A DNA stretch of 64,000 nt from CAYUVA01 sp964448115 [NCBI: uncultured bacterium] (GTDB lineage Bacteria > CAYUVA01), in the NCBI GenBank assembly GCA_964448115.1, contig CAYUVA010000015.1, positions 1-64,000 of the forward strand. The letters are read 5' to 3'. Under the pieces are notes generated by a model, which saw only the letters and a list, made by a program, of their open reading frames with translations, ran no database searches and was not told the origin of the DNA. Positions 43,128-51,634 of the stretch are shown here, piece by piece (the first letter of the stretch is position 1; each line of letters begins with the position of its first letter). The position numbers and the translations under genes are program-made.

Positions 43128-44687
43128 TCACGTATCTTTATCATACTTATCTAGTTTGTACAATATCAAAATATAAACAAGAAAAATTATAATTGCAATC
43201 AGATAAATTCCCTTGAAATATGGAAAAAACACTTGCCAAAATCCTGGATATTCTCCTGGGACTGATAAAAAGCCTACAATGAAACTCGATCCCTCGAAAA
43301 ACAAAGCCACAATAGCGACTAATATTCCCCACCGATTTACTTTCTCAATAAATTCATCCTTAAGGTATTGATAAGTGCGGTTAATCTCTGCTTCAACTTC
43401 CTTGTATAGCTTAGGAATTTGAAAACTCTCGTACATTGTATCGGTCATCTCGATCCCCTGATCCTGATTTGTGAGTTCAAGGAACCAATACATATTAGAA
43501 AATTCGATAAAATCACTGCTAATTTTTCTAAATTTTTTCCTTTTGTTTTCTTCAATTATATCCTCTGTTGCTTTTGTAATTCTGAGCGAAAAATAAACCA
43601 ACTGTGTTCTGTAGAATAATCCTAATAGGGCGATCTGATAATACATGGTCTTAAAATGTTTATAAAAGGTTTTATTATTAAAACCTTTATTAGGATCATC
43701 ATTATCACTGAAAACTAAATATGCTATTGAATATCTAGTAAAACCATATATCGATCCCAAGTGTTGCCAACGCCTATATAGATGCGACTCCATTTCTTCA
43801 CGAATAAATGACTCGTAATATTGCCAGTCTGAACCATGTTTATCAACATATAACAATCTTGAAAATCCGCGCAGGACTTTATTATCGTAATCTTGAAGCA
43901 AATGATTTTTCAAATCATCTGGTATATCAAGAGAAACGAATGTATTAACAAACATTCTATCATCAAGTATTGGCAGGATATAACGATCTTCAAAATTTGG
44001 CTTATTTTCAATCTCAATATTTCCTGAATTAAAAAAACTATGAATTATGGAACAAATTACATTATTTATCTTAGGATGTTTATCATCATAATCAGGCTTT
44101 GATACATTATTTGAATCTATAAAACAATGATAACTATAGAAATCTTTAATCATAAACTTTATACGAAGTGCGATATTTTGGTATTCAACTTGTTCTTCAT
44201 AAGATGGGTATAGTAGTCGTGATAGATTATTGAAATCTAATACATCTTTAAAACATACCTGATTTAAATCATTTTGGACATATTCAATCTGAAATGAAAG
44301 AATAAATATATCGGGTTCAAATTTATGTAGTACAAGATATGTGATATTAAATTTATAAGAATTATCACTGTCGAATAATTCTACCTCAAACATACTTTCA
44401 TTTTCATTATCTTTTTCATTTTTATCAAATGCTAAATAAGTTCTCAATAAAATATTATTTTTTTTATTTTGATCTTTTCCATAAGTCAACAATGCTTCCC
44501 TTACATACGAATGAAAATAAATATATTCTTGCCAGTATTTCTCTTTTTCATAAGGCTTTTCTTCCCAATTAAGATTACCATTATATATTGGCAAATCATC
44601 CCCTTTCTTTATCCTATCCTTTCTTTCCTCCATCACAAACGGAAACATGAAAATCGTCGAAAACTTCTTTACCTTAAAGTGCATCAT
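43128..44687 (-). CDS. CorA-like CRISPR-associated membrane effector
   Basis: 519 residues. The first 450 are soluble alpha/beta and then helical, ending in a long helix (FQIPKLYKEVEAEINRTYQ onward). Two membrane helices close the protein (about 453-476 and 493-510) with a short charged tail. This is the topology of CorA-family channels, but the loop between helices reads SVPGEYPGFW and lacks the magnesium-selective G-M-N. Divergent CorA proteins accompany some type III CRISPR systems and act as membrane effectors opened by a Cas10-made nucleotide. Its start overlaps the DHH gene stop (ATGA) and its stop abuts cas10. It is strongly AT-rich. Family assignment rests on topology and context. Confidence 0.65.
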   Translation of the reverse strand: MMHFKVKKFSTIFMFPFVMEERKDRIKKGDDLPIYNGNLNWEEKPYEKEKYWQEYIYFHSYVREALLTYGKDQNKKNNILLRTYLAFDKNEKDNENESMFEVELFDSDNSYKFNITYLVLHKFEPDIFILSFQIEYVQNDLNQVCFKDVLDFNNLSRLLYPSYEEQVEYQNIALRIKFMIKDFYSYHCFIDSNNVSKPDYDDKHPKINNVICSIIHSFFNSGNIEIENKPNFEDRYILPILDDRMFVNTFVSLDIPDDLKNHLLQDYDNKVLRGFSRLLYVDKHGSDWQYYESFIREEMESHLYRRWQHLGSIYGFTRYSIAYLVFSDNDDPNKGFNNKTFYKHFKTMYYQIALLGLFYRTQLVYFSLRITKATEDIIEENKRKKFRKISSDFIEFSNMYWFLELTNQDQGIEMTDTMYESFQIPKLYKEVEAEINRTYQYLKDEFIEKVNRWGILVAIVALFFEGSSFIVGFLSVPGEYPGFWQVFFPYFKGIYLIAIIIFLVYILILYKLDKYDKDT

Positions 44688-45562
44688 TGCCGAATGATCT
44701 CCTTGATGAAACGAGCAGCAACGCTCTGGAAGCCATCATCGCACTCGCTCGATGCCTTTACTCCTAGAAATCCGCCATAAGCATCGGTTCGATGCCAGCG
44801 TTCACAACCTTTCGGGAATAACTCAAGTAGGTCTATTCCCCGCATGATAAAATCCCTTGAGCCATAAAGGCTCAGCTTGCTTATCCCAGCGCTATTCTCT
44901 GTGATCACCATGATATCAGGGAGGCTCTTTAGCTTGCCTTTGCGATACAGCTCGACCTGAGCCTCGGTCTTGGGCAACTGGTGGAGATCGGCGATGATCG
45001 AAGTCCGATCCGAGCTTGTTCTGACAATGGCAAGCTTCCCGACCTGCTCACGGTTTTTATAATCGTTGCTCAGCAGCTCGATCTCCTCATCGCTGTACCC
45101 TTGAGCCTTTATGTCCAGTTCACGAATCCGCCTTATCTCATCCAGCTTTGCTCCTTCGGTGATCATCCCTAGTACATGGCTCTTATCATTGGCAGCAATG
45201 AGCTTTTCCTCTCTGGTAAGCTCATGCCCGATTAGCTCGGCAAACTGTTCGAGGGAGCTTTTTTCGCTGGAGCGGTTCAAGGATCCATAATCGTGGTGAT
45301 CTATGATGATCAGATTATGCCCTGCCTCGATAAGTTCCTTCTCTTTGGCAGGTCCGGGGATCTCCACGATGATCACCGTCTCCTTGAGGTCTTCAAAGGT
45401 CGGCTGCGGCTCTTTTTCCAGGCGTGCGCCCCAGGGCTGCTTGGATACACGGACATCCATGCCATATTTCCTTGCTATCTCGATTATCCTGGCGCTCTCT
45501 AGATCGTTCTTGGGAACGATCAATGAAGCATCTATTTTAGCTATTTCAGCCAACTTTTCCAC
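44684..45562 (-). CDS. Divergent DHH-family phosphoesterase-like protein
   Basis: 292 residues from a GTG at 45562; an in-frame stop lies five codons upstream, so no longer start is possible. NLIIID88-H-H-D91 is the DHH motif that binds manganese in RecJ/NrnA/DHH phosphodiesterases, and LIAANDKSHVLG fits the following motif. The usual N-terminal D-x-D metal motif is not apparent, and the C-terminal GGGH of DHHA1 domains appears as YGGFLG. Activity may therefore be altered. It is the first gene of the CRISPR-like operon, overlapping the CorA-like gene. In known CorA-linked type III systems a DHH/DHHA1 enzyme (NrN) destroys the second messenger, and I infer that role here. Confidence 0.62.
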   Translation of the reverse strand: MEKLAEIAKIDASLIVPKNDLESARIIEIARKYGMDVRVSKQPWGARLEKEPQPTFEDLKETVIIVEIPGPAKEKELIEAGHNLIIIDHHDYGSLNRSSEKSSLEQFAELIGHELTREEKLIAANDKSHVLGMITEGAKLDEIRRIRELDIKAQGYSDEEIELLSNDYKNREQVGKLAIVRTSSDRTSIIADLHQLPKTEAQVELYRKGKLKSLPDIMVITENSAGISKLSLYGSRDFIMRGIDLLELFPKGCERWHRTDAYGGFLGVKASSECDDGFQSVAARFIKEIIRQ

Positions 45563-45594
45563 TCTAAATATTTGCTAAAATGCCGTAATTAAGT

Positions 45595-45627
45595 TTATAT
45601 AACCTATTTTGATATTTCAATAGTCAA
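45595..45627 (-). promoter_or_regulatory. Possible promoter of the CRISPR-like operon
   Basis: In the 202-base gap between ysxC and the DHH gene, the minus strand has TTGACT (45622-45627) and TATATAA (45595-45601). The spacing is 19-20 bases, longer than ideal. The gap is AT-rich and contains no other recognisable gene, terminator or repeat. Confidence 0.25.
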
Positions 45628-45764
45628 TCTCAGAGTTACAAATATAGCCTTAAGGTTCAATGTCATCATAATGTTGATAATTTGTCCTTACATTTCAAGG
45701 ATATAGCCACATTTTTATCTAATGCTCATTGGGATAAAAGCCAGATATCATTATGAACTTTGGC

Positions 45765-46343
45765 TTATAAATATCGCTCTAAGATCTCCCATAGCTCTCT
45801 CTTGCCGGTGCCATTAACCGATGAGAAGATGACATGCTGGGGTTGAGCGCTACCAAATGCAGATAATATATTCCTTCTCCTCGACTCCAATTGCGAGCGT
45901 TTGAGCTTATCCGACTTGGTTAGCGTTAAAATCGGTACTTTATTGCTCACCGTAATAAGCCGATACATCTCGTGATCAAGCTCATTCGGATGGTGCCTGA
46001 TATCAAGGATCAATACCACTGCTGTAAGCTGTGAGCGATTATAAATATACTCAGCCATATTGTGCTGCCAGCCCTGCACAAGATGCTTCGGCGCCTTGGC
46101 ATAGCCGTATCCGGGGAGATCCACCAGGTGAAAGCGCTCGTTTACTAAAAAAAAGTTAATCATCCGAGTTCGCCCCGGCGTTGAGCTTACCTTGGCAATG
46201 TTACGGCGATTCAGAATGGTGTTGATCAGGCTCGATTTACCTACATTGGAGCGCCCCACAAAGGCGATCTCAGGGAGGTCGCTCTGCGGGCACTTATCCA
46301 AAGAGGGAGCACTTTTGATAAACTTAAGCGAGGTTATCTTCAT
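45765..46343 (-). CDS. ysxC: Ribosome-biogenesis GTPase YsxC/EngB
   Basis: 192 residues, full length. The G motifs are all present: GRSNVGKSSLI (G1), TPGRTRMINFF (G2), DLPGYGYA (G3), LTKSDKL (G4) and FSSVNGTG (G5). The protein is a TrmE-Era-family GTPase needed for late large-subunit assembly. It is the last gene of the lepB-anmK-ysxC group, 14 bases after anmK. Confidence 0.95.
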   Translation of the reverse strand: MKITSLKFIKSAPSLDKCPQSDLPEIAFVGRSNVGKSSLINTILNRRNIAKVSSTPGRTRMINFFLVNERFHLVDLPGYGYAKAPKHLVQGWQHNMAEYIYNRSQLTAVVLILDIRHHPNELDHEMYRLITVSNKVPILTLTKSDKLKRSQLESRRRNILSAFGSAQPQHVIFSSVNGTGKRELWEILERYL

Positions 46344-46357
46344 TTACCCTCAAGTTC

Positions 46358-47545
46358 CTAGTCCGCTTTTTTAACCAATTTGCCTAAGGCACTTGGGGGA
46401 GTCAGCTTGCCTAGAACAACTCGTTTCGATGCACCCGTGGCTGAGGGGCAATTGCCCGGCAGTCCAGATGCAGATAAGTATCCGAGAATAGCAAAATATA
46501 CAGCTTCCTTCGCATCGACAGCTATGCCATACTCATCTGTCAGGGCAAACTCAATCCCGGCAAACCGGTTGGCAATCCTGTCCCTGAAGTAGCCATTATG
46601 CGCTCCACCACCACTGAGAAGTATCTTCTCAACTGGATGCTCGACTAGCACAAAACGCTGAATCTGTTCACAGATCGATGCTACGGTCAACTCGGATAGG
46701 GTTGCCAGCACATCGACCAATGGGATATTCTCCCTTTTTATCCTGTCCATCAGGTCTTTGAAGGCTCTTAGATTAAAGGTTTCTTTGCCGGTCGACTTAG
46801 GCGGGGGCAGCTCGAAGTAAGGGTGGGAAAGTAAAATATTCAACATAGCCGGATCGACCGTACCCGCCTTTGCCAGTGCACCATCTACATCATAGCGCAT
46901 GTTCTTTTTCCCATAATAGCGAATGAACTCATCGACCAAACAGTTACCAGGACCGGTATCAAAGCCGATGATATTTTCCTCGGACGCATCTTGACCAAGA
47001 TATGTTATGTTGGCAATTCCTCCTATATTTATAAGCAGGATATTTGCTTTCAAATTCTTAAATAACAGGTAATCACAATATGGCGCTAGTGGTGCTCCCT
47101 GCCCTCCAGCTACTATATCGGCTGCCCTGAAGTCAGAGATCACCGCGATTCCAGTGCGATGGTGTATGGCAGCCGGTTCAGCAATCTGCATTGTGCAACC
47201 TATGCTTTTTGAATTTTGGTTGCTTATTTTAGGTTCGTGATAAACGGTCTGTCCGTGTGATGCGATCAGGTCAACCTCAACAGGCTCTATATGAAGCTCA
47301 ACCAAGAAACGATTTACAAGATCTCCATATAAAAATCCAAGCTCATAGCTCAGCCTGCATAGCGTGGATACCCTCCCCTTGCCTTGGGTAACAGATGCAA
47401 GCCTTTTAGATAGGTTCAAAGGATAGGGGTATGATCTGAAGCCGACAAGCTCCCATTTAATCGAATCAGGCATACCACTGATATCGAGCAATGCAATATC
47501 CAATCCATCTGCCGAGGTGCCTGACATCAAACCTATGATCTTCAT
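46358..47545 (-). CDS. anmK: Anhydro-N-acetylmuramic acid kinase
   Basis: 395 residues. GLMSGTSADGLD at the N-terminus is the ATP-binding signature of AnmK, followed by IASHGQTVYHEP, IGGIANITYLG, GFDTGPGNCLVDEF and LLSGGGAHNGYF. It hydrolyses the anhydro ring and phosphorylates 1,6-anhydroMurNAc to MurNAc-6-phosphate, recycling peptidoglycan. No MurQ etherase gene is nearby. It lies 34 bases downstream of the small membrane protein and 14 bases upstream of ysxC. Confidence 0.95.
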   Translation of the reverse strand: MKIIGLMSGTSADGLDIALLDISGMPDSIKWELVGFRSYPYPLNLSKRLASVTQGKGRVSTLCRLSYELGFLYGDLVNRFLVELHIEPVEVDLIASHGQTVYHEPKISNQNSKSIGCTMQIAEPAAIHHRTGIAVISDFRAADIVAGGQGAPLAPYCDYLLFKNLKANILLINIGGIANITYLGQDASEENIIGFDTGPGNCLVDEFIRYYGKKNMRYDVDGALAKAGTVDPAMLNILLSHPYFELPPPKSTGKETFNLRAFKDLMDRIKRENIPLVDVLATLSELTVASICEQIQRFVLVEHPVEKILLSGGGAHNGYFRDRIANRFAGIEFALTDEYGIAVDAKEAVYFAILGYLSASGLPGNCPSATGASKRVVLGKLTPPSALGKLVKKAD

Positions 47546-47579
47546 AATTAAGCTTTTTCCTCTCCTTATCTTATGTCAA

Positions 47580-47960
47580 TTAAAATGGGAGCTTTGGTTG
47601 CTTTGGTCGCTTGATATCCTCTCGCGTCTGCTTGTCGATGGTGAATGTCCAATCAAAGCTGGTGAATCCGAGATTTACCGTCTGGGTATATTTTATCCAG
47701 ATCGTAATTCTCCAGTCTTTCTGCTTTATCACCACATTCTCATCTCGCACTCGCAAGCCTAGCTCATGAATCTTTGTCCAAATTCTCTTTTGAATATCAT
47801 TATAGGGTAACGGATTATCAAGGTACTCCCGATCCCAATTGACCAGCATATCTACCTCTTCAACCAGCTTCAGGTGCCTTAGATAGACGAGACCGAATTT
47901 TATGGCAACAAAGATTCCAACTATAATCCCTATAAGGATGAGATAGTTGATGAGGTCCAT
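47580..47960 (-). CDS. Small single-pass membrane protein downstream of lepB
   Basis: 126 residues from the ATG at 47960, selected because AGAGGA precedes it; the frame is open to 48008. One N-terminal membrane helix (about 4-26) is followed by about 95 soluble residues: a helical segment, then a beta-rich part (ENVVIKQKDWRITIWIKY, TFTIDKQTRED). The position after signal peptidase and the general plan recall DUF4845 proteins, which follow lepB in many proteobacteria, but I cannot confirm membership. Function unknown. Confidence 0.7.
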   Translation of the reverse strand: MDLINYLILIGIIVGIFVAIKFGLVYLRHLKLVEEVDMLVNWDREYLDNPLPYNDIQKRIWTKIHELGLRVRDENVVIKQKDWRITIWIKYTQTVNLGFTSFDWTFTIDKQTREDIKRPKQPKLPF

Positions 47961-48046
47961 TTTTCCTCTTTGATTAACCAGATGTCCGATCCCTTTGATA
48001 CTCCCCATTTCCCAACTCCTAATTATTTACTTGCCATGCCGCCTTT

Positions 48047-48781
48047 TTACTGAATCACCCTACCAATGCGTCGCCATCTTAGCTCTCCGCTGAACGGGGG
48101 AAGCTTGACTAAAAATGTCTTATCAATATTTAACAAGGTTGTTTTTTTAGTATTATCCCAAGAAAAATATAGGATAAATGCTTTTCCTTTAACATACTTC
48201 ATATCCAGTTGCCCCCAGAACCTGGAGTCCTGGCTATTGTCGCGATTATCTCCCATGACGAAGAGATGATTCGGTTTTATAGTTACCGGTCCATAGTAAT
48301 CCCTTGTATAATGTGCTGGATTCATGATGTTATCGCCATCGGTGAACTGGACATAGTCCTCCTCCAATGGCTCGCCGTTGATATAGACCTGTTTCCTTCT
48401 AATCTCCAGACGCTCTCCTGGCAAGCCGATAACCCTTTTTATAAAATCCCTCTCATCATCATAAGGATACTTAAAAACGATCACATCTCCTCGCTTTGGC
48501 TTTGCCCATTTGATGAGAAAATCGTTCTTGAAAGGATTCCTTATCCCATAGGCGAGCTTGTTGACTAATAGGTAATCTCCGATAAGCAATGTGGATTTCA
48601 TTGAGCCAGAGGGGATCTTAAAGGCTTGGACGATAAATGTGCGGATGAATATGGCAAGTACGACCGCTATAACTATGGTCTCACCGTATTCTCTCAGTTT
48701 TGATTTTACTTGCTCGTTATCCTCCGACCTTTTAGCCGCATTACTCGCTTCGCTTTTTTTTTCAGCCCTTTGTTTACCCAT
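48047..48781 (-). CDS. lepB: Signal peptidase I
   Basis: 244 residues. A charged N-terminal cytoplasmic segment (1-35) precedes one membrane helix (about 36-52). The catalytic dyad is S60 (KIPSGSMKST) and K115 (DFIKRVIGLPGE). The box E motif GDNRDNSQDSR is intact. It removes signal peptides on the outer face of the inner membrane. The Lys/Glu-rich N-terminus is longer than usual. It heads the lepB-anmK-ysxC gene group, with AAGGGGC as ribosome site. Confidence 0.95.
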   Translation of the reverse strand: MGKQRAEKKSEASNAAKRSEDNEQVKSKLREYGETIVIAVVLAIFIRTFIVQAFKIPSGSMKSTLLIGDYLLVNKLAYGIRNPFKNDFLIKWAKPKRGDVIVFKYPYDDERDFIKRVIGLPGERLEIRRKQVYINGEPLEEDYVQFTDGDNIMNPAHYTRDYYGPVTIKPNHLFVMGDNRDNSQDSRFWGQLDMKYVKGKAFILYFSWDNTKKTTLLNIDKTFLVKLPPFSGELRWRRIGRVIQ

Positions 48782-48941
48782 AAAGCGCCCCTTCAGCTAA
48801 TATAGCAAAAGATAGAGTTCAATGTTACCTATTTAACGAGGTTTAAGACAAATAACAAGGTCTATTGTTCCTTTTATTCAGGCTTAATGTGAGGGATACA
48901 AGGTATAATAAATCGAGTCAACTCGCTAGCTAACCATATTC

Positions 48942-50258
48942 TCACCGATCGCTCCTCATTTCCTTCTTGTATGCCTCTTCCCGCATCTTGTTCACATAGC
49001 TAGGATCCTGGAAGCTGTACTTGAAGCGAGTGTGGAAGTCATAGTTCCCCTTGAGAATAGCAACTACATCCTCAATAAAGACCAACTCCTCATCAGTCGG
49101 GATGACTAGTACCTTCACAGGGGAGTCGTCGCTGCTTATAATTGACTCTTTGTTTCTGGTACAGGCTGCTCGATTCTTCTTTAAATCAAGCTTGATGCCG
49201 ATATTTTCGAGATTAGTGCATGCCTTTTCCCTGATCTGCCAAGCCATCTCCCCTACTCCAGCAGTGAATACTACCGCATCGACTCTTCCAAGTATAGCGC
49301 TATAGGAGCCAATGTATTTTTTAATACGATGGCATTCAATCTCTATCGCGAGCAAAGCTCTTCTATCTCCCTCCTCAGCAGCACGCAAAATATCTCGTCT
49401 ATCGGTGTACTTACCAGTAATACCGAACAGACCACTAGCCTTATTGAGTATCTTCTCTATATCCGCGGCGAAAACCCCAAGTCGCTCGGTCATATACGGG
49501 ATGATAGCAGGATCGATATCCCCGCTTCGAGTCCCCATAACCAATCCCTCAAGGGGAGTAAGTCCCATGCTGTGGTCATAAGACAGTCCATTTTTCACCG
49601 CTGTAAAGCTGACCCCATTGCCTATATGACAGGTTATAAGGTTGATCTCAAAGGGATCTTTTTTAAGCAATACTGAAGCGCGTTTGGATACATACAGGTG
49701 AGATGTTCCATGGAATCCATACCTTCTGACTCCATATTTCTTGTACCATTCGTAAGGAACAGCATATATATAACAATGCTCCGGCATGGTCTGATGAAAG
49801 GCGGTATCCATGATTGCCACATGGGGCACCTGGGGGAGCACTTGTCGGGCAGCCTTTATCCCCTGTATATTAGGTGGATTGTGAAGCGGTGCTAACGGCG
49901 ATAGCTCCTCGAAGGTGGCTATCACCTCGTCATCTATCTTCACCGATTTGTTGAACTTTTCCCCGCCATGTACCACCCGGTGTCCAACCGCGCTTATTTG
50001 TTCCATCTTTTCCACAACTCCCACTTTAGGGTCAATGAGGGTCTGAAGGATAAGTTCAATAGCTTCTTTATGGGTAGGACAATCGCGCTCTAATTTATAA
50101 GGTTGCCGGTCAGGCACCTGGTGAGTGATAAACGAGTTACCTACCGTTACCCGTTCAACTGCCCCATTAGCCATCACCATTCTATCAGTCCAATTGTAAA
50201 CCATATATTTTACCGAGGAACTACCGCAGTTGAGTGAAAGTATTATCTCATCAGCCAT
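48942..50258 (-). CDS. ackA: Acetate kinase
   Basis: 438 residues. LSLNCGSSSVKYMVY at the start, VGHRVVHGGEKF, MDTAFHQTMPE, RRYGFHGTSHLYV and CHIGNGVSFTAV are the acetokinase signatures. The C-terminus has about 30 residues beyond the usual end. It makes ATP from acetyl phosphate, which with a ferredoxin-dependent 2-oxoacid oxidoreductase subunit nearby points to fermentative energy conservation. No phosphotransacetylase is adjacent. AAGGAG precedes the ATG. It follows ndk by 122 bases on the same strand. Confidence 0.96.
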   Translation of the reverse strand: MADEIILSLNCGSSSVKYMVYNWTDRMVMANGAVERVTVGNSFITHQVPDRQPYKLERDCPTHKEAIELILQTLIDPKVGVVEKMEQISAVGHRVVHGGEKFNKSVKIDDEVIATFEELSPLAPLHNPPNIQGIKAARQVLPQVPHVAIMDTAFHQTMPEHCYIYAVPYEWYKKYGVRRYGFHGTSHLYVSKRASVLLKKDPFEINLITCHIGNGVSFTAVKNGLSYDHSMGLTPLEGLVMGTRSGDIDPAIIPYMTERLGVFAADIEKILNKASGLFGITGKYTDRRDILRAAEEGDRRALLAIEIECHRIKKYIGSYSAILGRVDAVVFTAGVGEMAWQIREKACTNLENIGIKLDLKKNRAACTRNKESIISSDDSPVKVLVIPTDEELVFIEDVVAILKGNYDFHTRFKYSFQDPSYVNKMREEAYKKEMRSDR

Positions 50259-50380
50259 CCTTGTATTCTCCTTGGAATTTTATTTGGTATTTCGCTATAT
50301 CAACTCGAGGTTTCATATTTGTTAGATCTCGAATGACTAAAAGCAGCTTTTCTCAGATCAATATCACTGAAGGATATTCG

Positions 50381-50794
50381 CTAGAAGCGTTCAAGAGCAT
50401 TAAAGAAGAAATTGATCTCCTTGACTGCATTTTCCTTGCTATCTGATCCGTGCACCGCGTTAGCTTGAATATCGGTTCCATATAGGTTCCTTAAGGTGCC
50501 ATCAGCAGCCGCTCTGGAGTTAGTAGCGCCCATTATAGCTCTCACTCGATCAACCGCATCCTCTCCTTCTAAAAGAATGGCAACGATTCGATCTTGGGTC
50601 ATGAAATCGACAAGCTCCATGTAAAAACTCTTATCCTTATGAACAGCATAGAAGTTCATAGCATCTTCCTTGGTGAGCTTAAGCATCCTTAAGCCCTTGA
50701 CTATGAAGCCTTCCTTCTCGAATCGTGAGATAATTGAGCCGATAATATTTTTTTGGATTGCATCGGGTTTGATAAGCACAAGTGTCTGGTCCAT
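50381..50794 (-). CDS. ndk: Nucleoside diphosphate kinase
   Basis: 137 residues, the standard length. TLVLIKPDAIQKNIIGSI opens the ferredoxin-like fold, AIMGATNSRAAADGTLR is the nucleotide-binding loop, and H115 in NAVHGSDS is the phosphorylated histidine. It balances nucleoside triphosphates by ping-pong phosphate transfer. It starts 23 bases after korC, so the two are likely cotranscribed. Confidence 0.97.
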   Translation of the reverse strand: MDQTLVLIKPDAIQKNIIGSIISRFEKEGFIVKGLRMLKLTKEDAMNFYAVHKDKSFYMELVDFMTQDRIVAILLEGEDAVDRVRAIMGATNSRAAADGTLRNLYGTDIQANAVHGSDSKENAVKEINFFFNALERF

Positions 50795-50817
50795 ATTGTC
50801 GCTCTTTACTACTTGTT

Positions 50818-51369
50818 CTATTCCTTTCCTATAACCTTTCTAGCTGCCATTCTCCCAGCCTCGAATGCCCTGAGGTTGATCTCCTCGGTGCCTTTGGGTA
50901 CTCGGTTCACTATCGCTTTTTCTATAGCTTCGGGGGAGACAATCTTAGCTATTTCTGCCAACGCGCCAAGGGATACGATATTGATGACAAAGGACTTACC
51001 GATTTCATATACGATATCGGTGATCGGTACCGCATAAGTCTTTGTGGTTATCTCAGGATTAGGAGTTACATCGGTTTTATCGATGAGTATTATTCCCTCA
51101 GGTTTTACATCCTTGGCATACTTATCATAAGCCTCTTGAGATATAGCCAACAGGAAATCTATATTCTCAGCCTTGGGGTGATCTATGTCCTGGTCGCTGA
51201 TTATCACCTCTGATTTGCTGGCTCCACCTCTAGCCTCTGGTCCATAAGACTGGCTTTGCAGTGCGTTGTGGCCATTGTATATCGATGCTGCTTCAGCCAG
51301 TATGATGCCGGCAGTTATCATGCCTTGTCCACCCTGTCCGCTCAAGCGAACTTCATATCTGAATGCCAT
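50818..51369 (-). CDS. korC: 2-oxoacid:ferredoxin oxidoreductase gamma subunit (KorC-like)
   Basis: 183 residues. YEVRLSGQGGQGMITAGIIL and LQSQSYGPEARGGASKSEVII are typical of the gamma subunit of 2-oxoglutarate:ferredoxin oxidoreductase; VorC and PorC relatives are close. The gamma subunit completes a CoA-dependent, thiamine-pyrophosphate enzyme whose alpha and beta subunits bind substrate and cofactor. Those genes normally sit directly upstream, but upstream here is a 265-base gap and a divergent gene, so this gamma subunit is separated from its partners. AAGGAGCG precedes the start. Confidence 0.88.
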   Translation of the reverse strand: MAFRYEVRLSGQGGQGMITAGIILAEAASIYNGHNALQSQSYGPEARGGASKSEVIISDQDIDHPKAENIDFLLAISQEAYDKYAKDVKPEGIILIDKTDVTPNPEITTKTYAVPITDIVYEIGKSFVINIVSLGALAEIAKIVSPEAIEKAIVNRVPKGTEEINLRAFEAGRMAARKVIGKE

Positions 51370-51634
51370 CTTTGAAACCGCTCCTTGTTATTGTTTCTTC
51401 ATCAAGCAACCTCGATGCATTATCGAGAGCTTTTCAAGGTCAAGGTCTTTCTTTGTGAAACATGCGGGATCATAATATACTTAAATTAAAATGCAAGTTT
51501 ACTATGGGACAAGATTGATCCTAATTTGAAAACCTGCCTATAGATCAACTCTTCACAGATAATTGATTTGACTTTCAAATGTGCGTTGTATAAGCTTTTG
51601 GCGTTGAAAATTATGATGAAGATAATCGGAGGCG

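Noticed and set aside
43128-44687. Ordinary magnesium transporter CorA
   Set aside because: The G-M-N selectivity motif is absent, the soluble part is much larger than in transport CorA, and the gene overlaps defence-type genes.
36150-45764. CRISPR repeat array near the RAMP genes
   Set aside because: Reading the gaps and flanks of the operon shows no regularly spaced direct repeats; gaps between genes are at most 11 bases and the 202-base leader has none.
48914-48925. CGAGT-CA-ACTCG hairpin as a terminator for ackA
   Set aside because: The stem is only four to five pairs and the following T run is interrupted, so it is too weak to call.
51556-51596. Promoter TTGACT/TATAAG before the cupin-manC genes
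   Set aside because: The two elements are only 15 bases apart, too close for a reliable sigma70 call.
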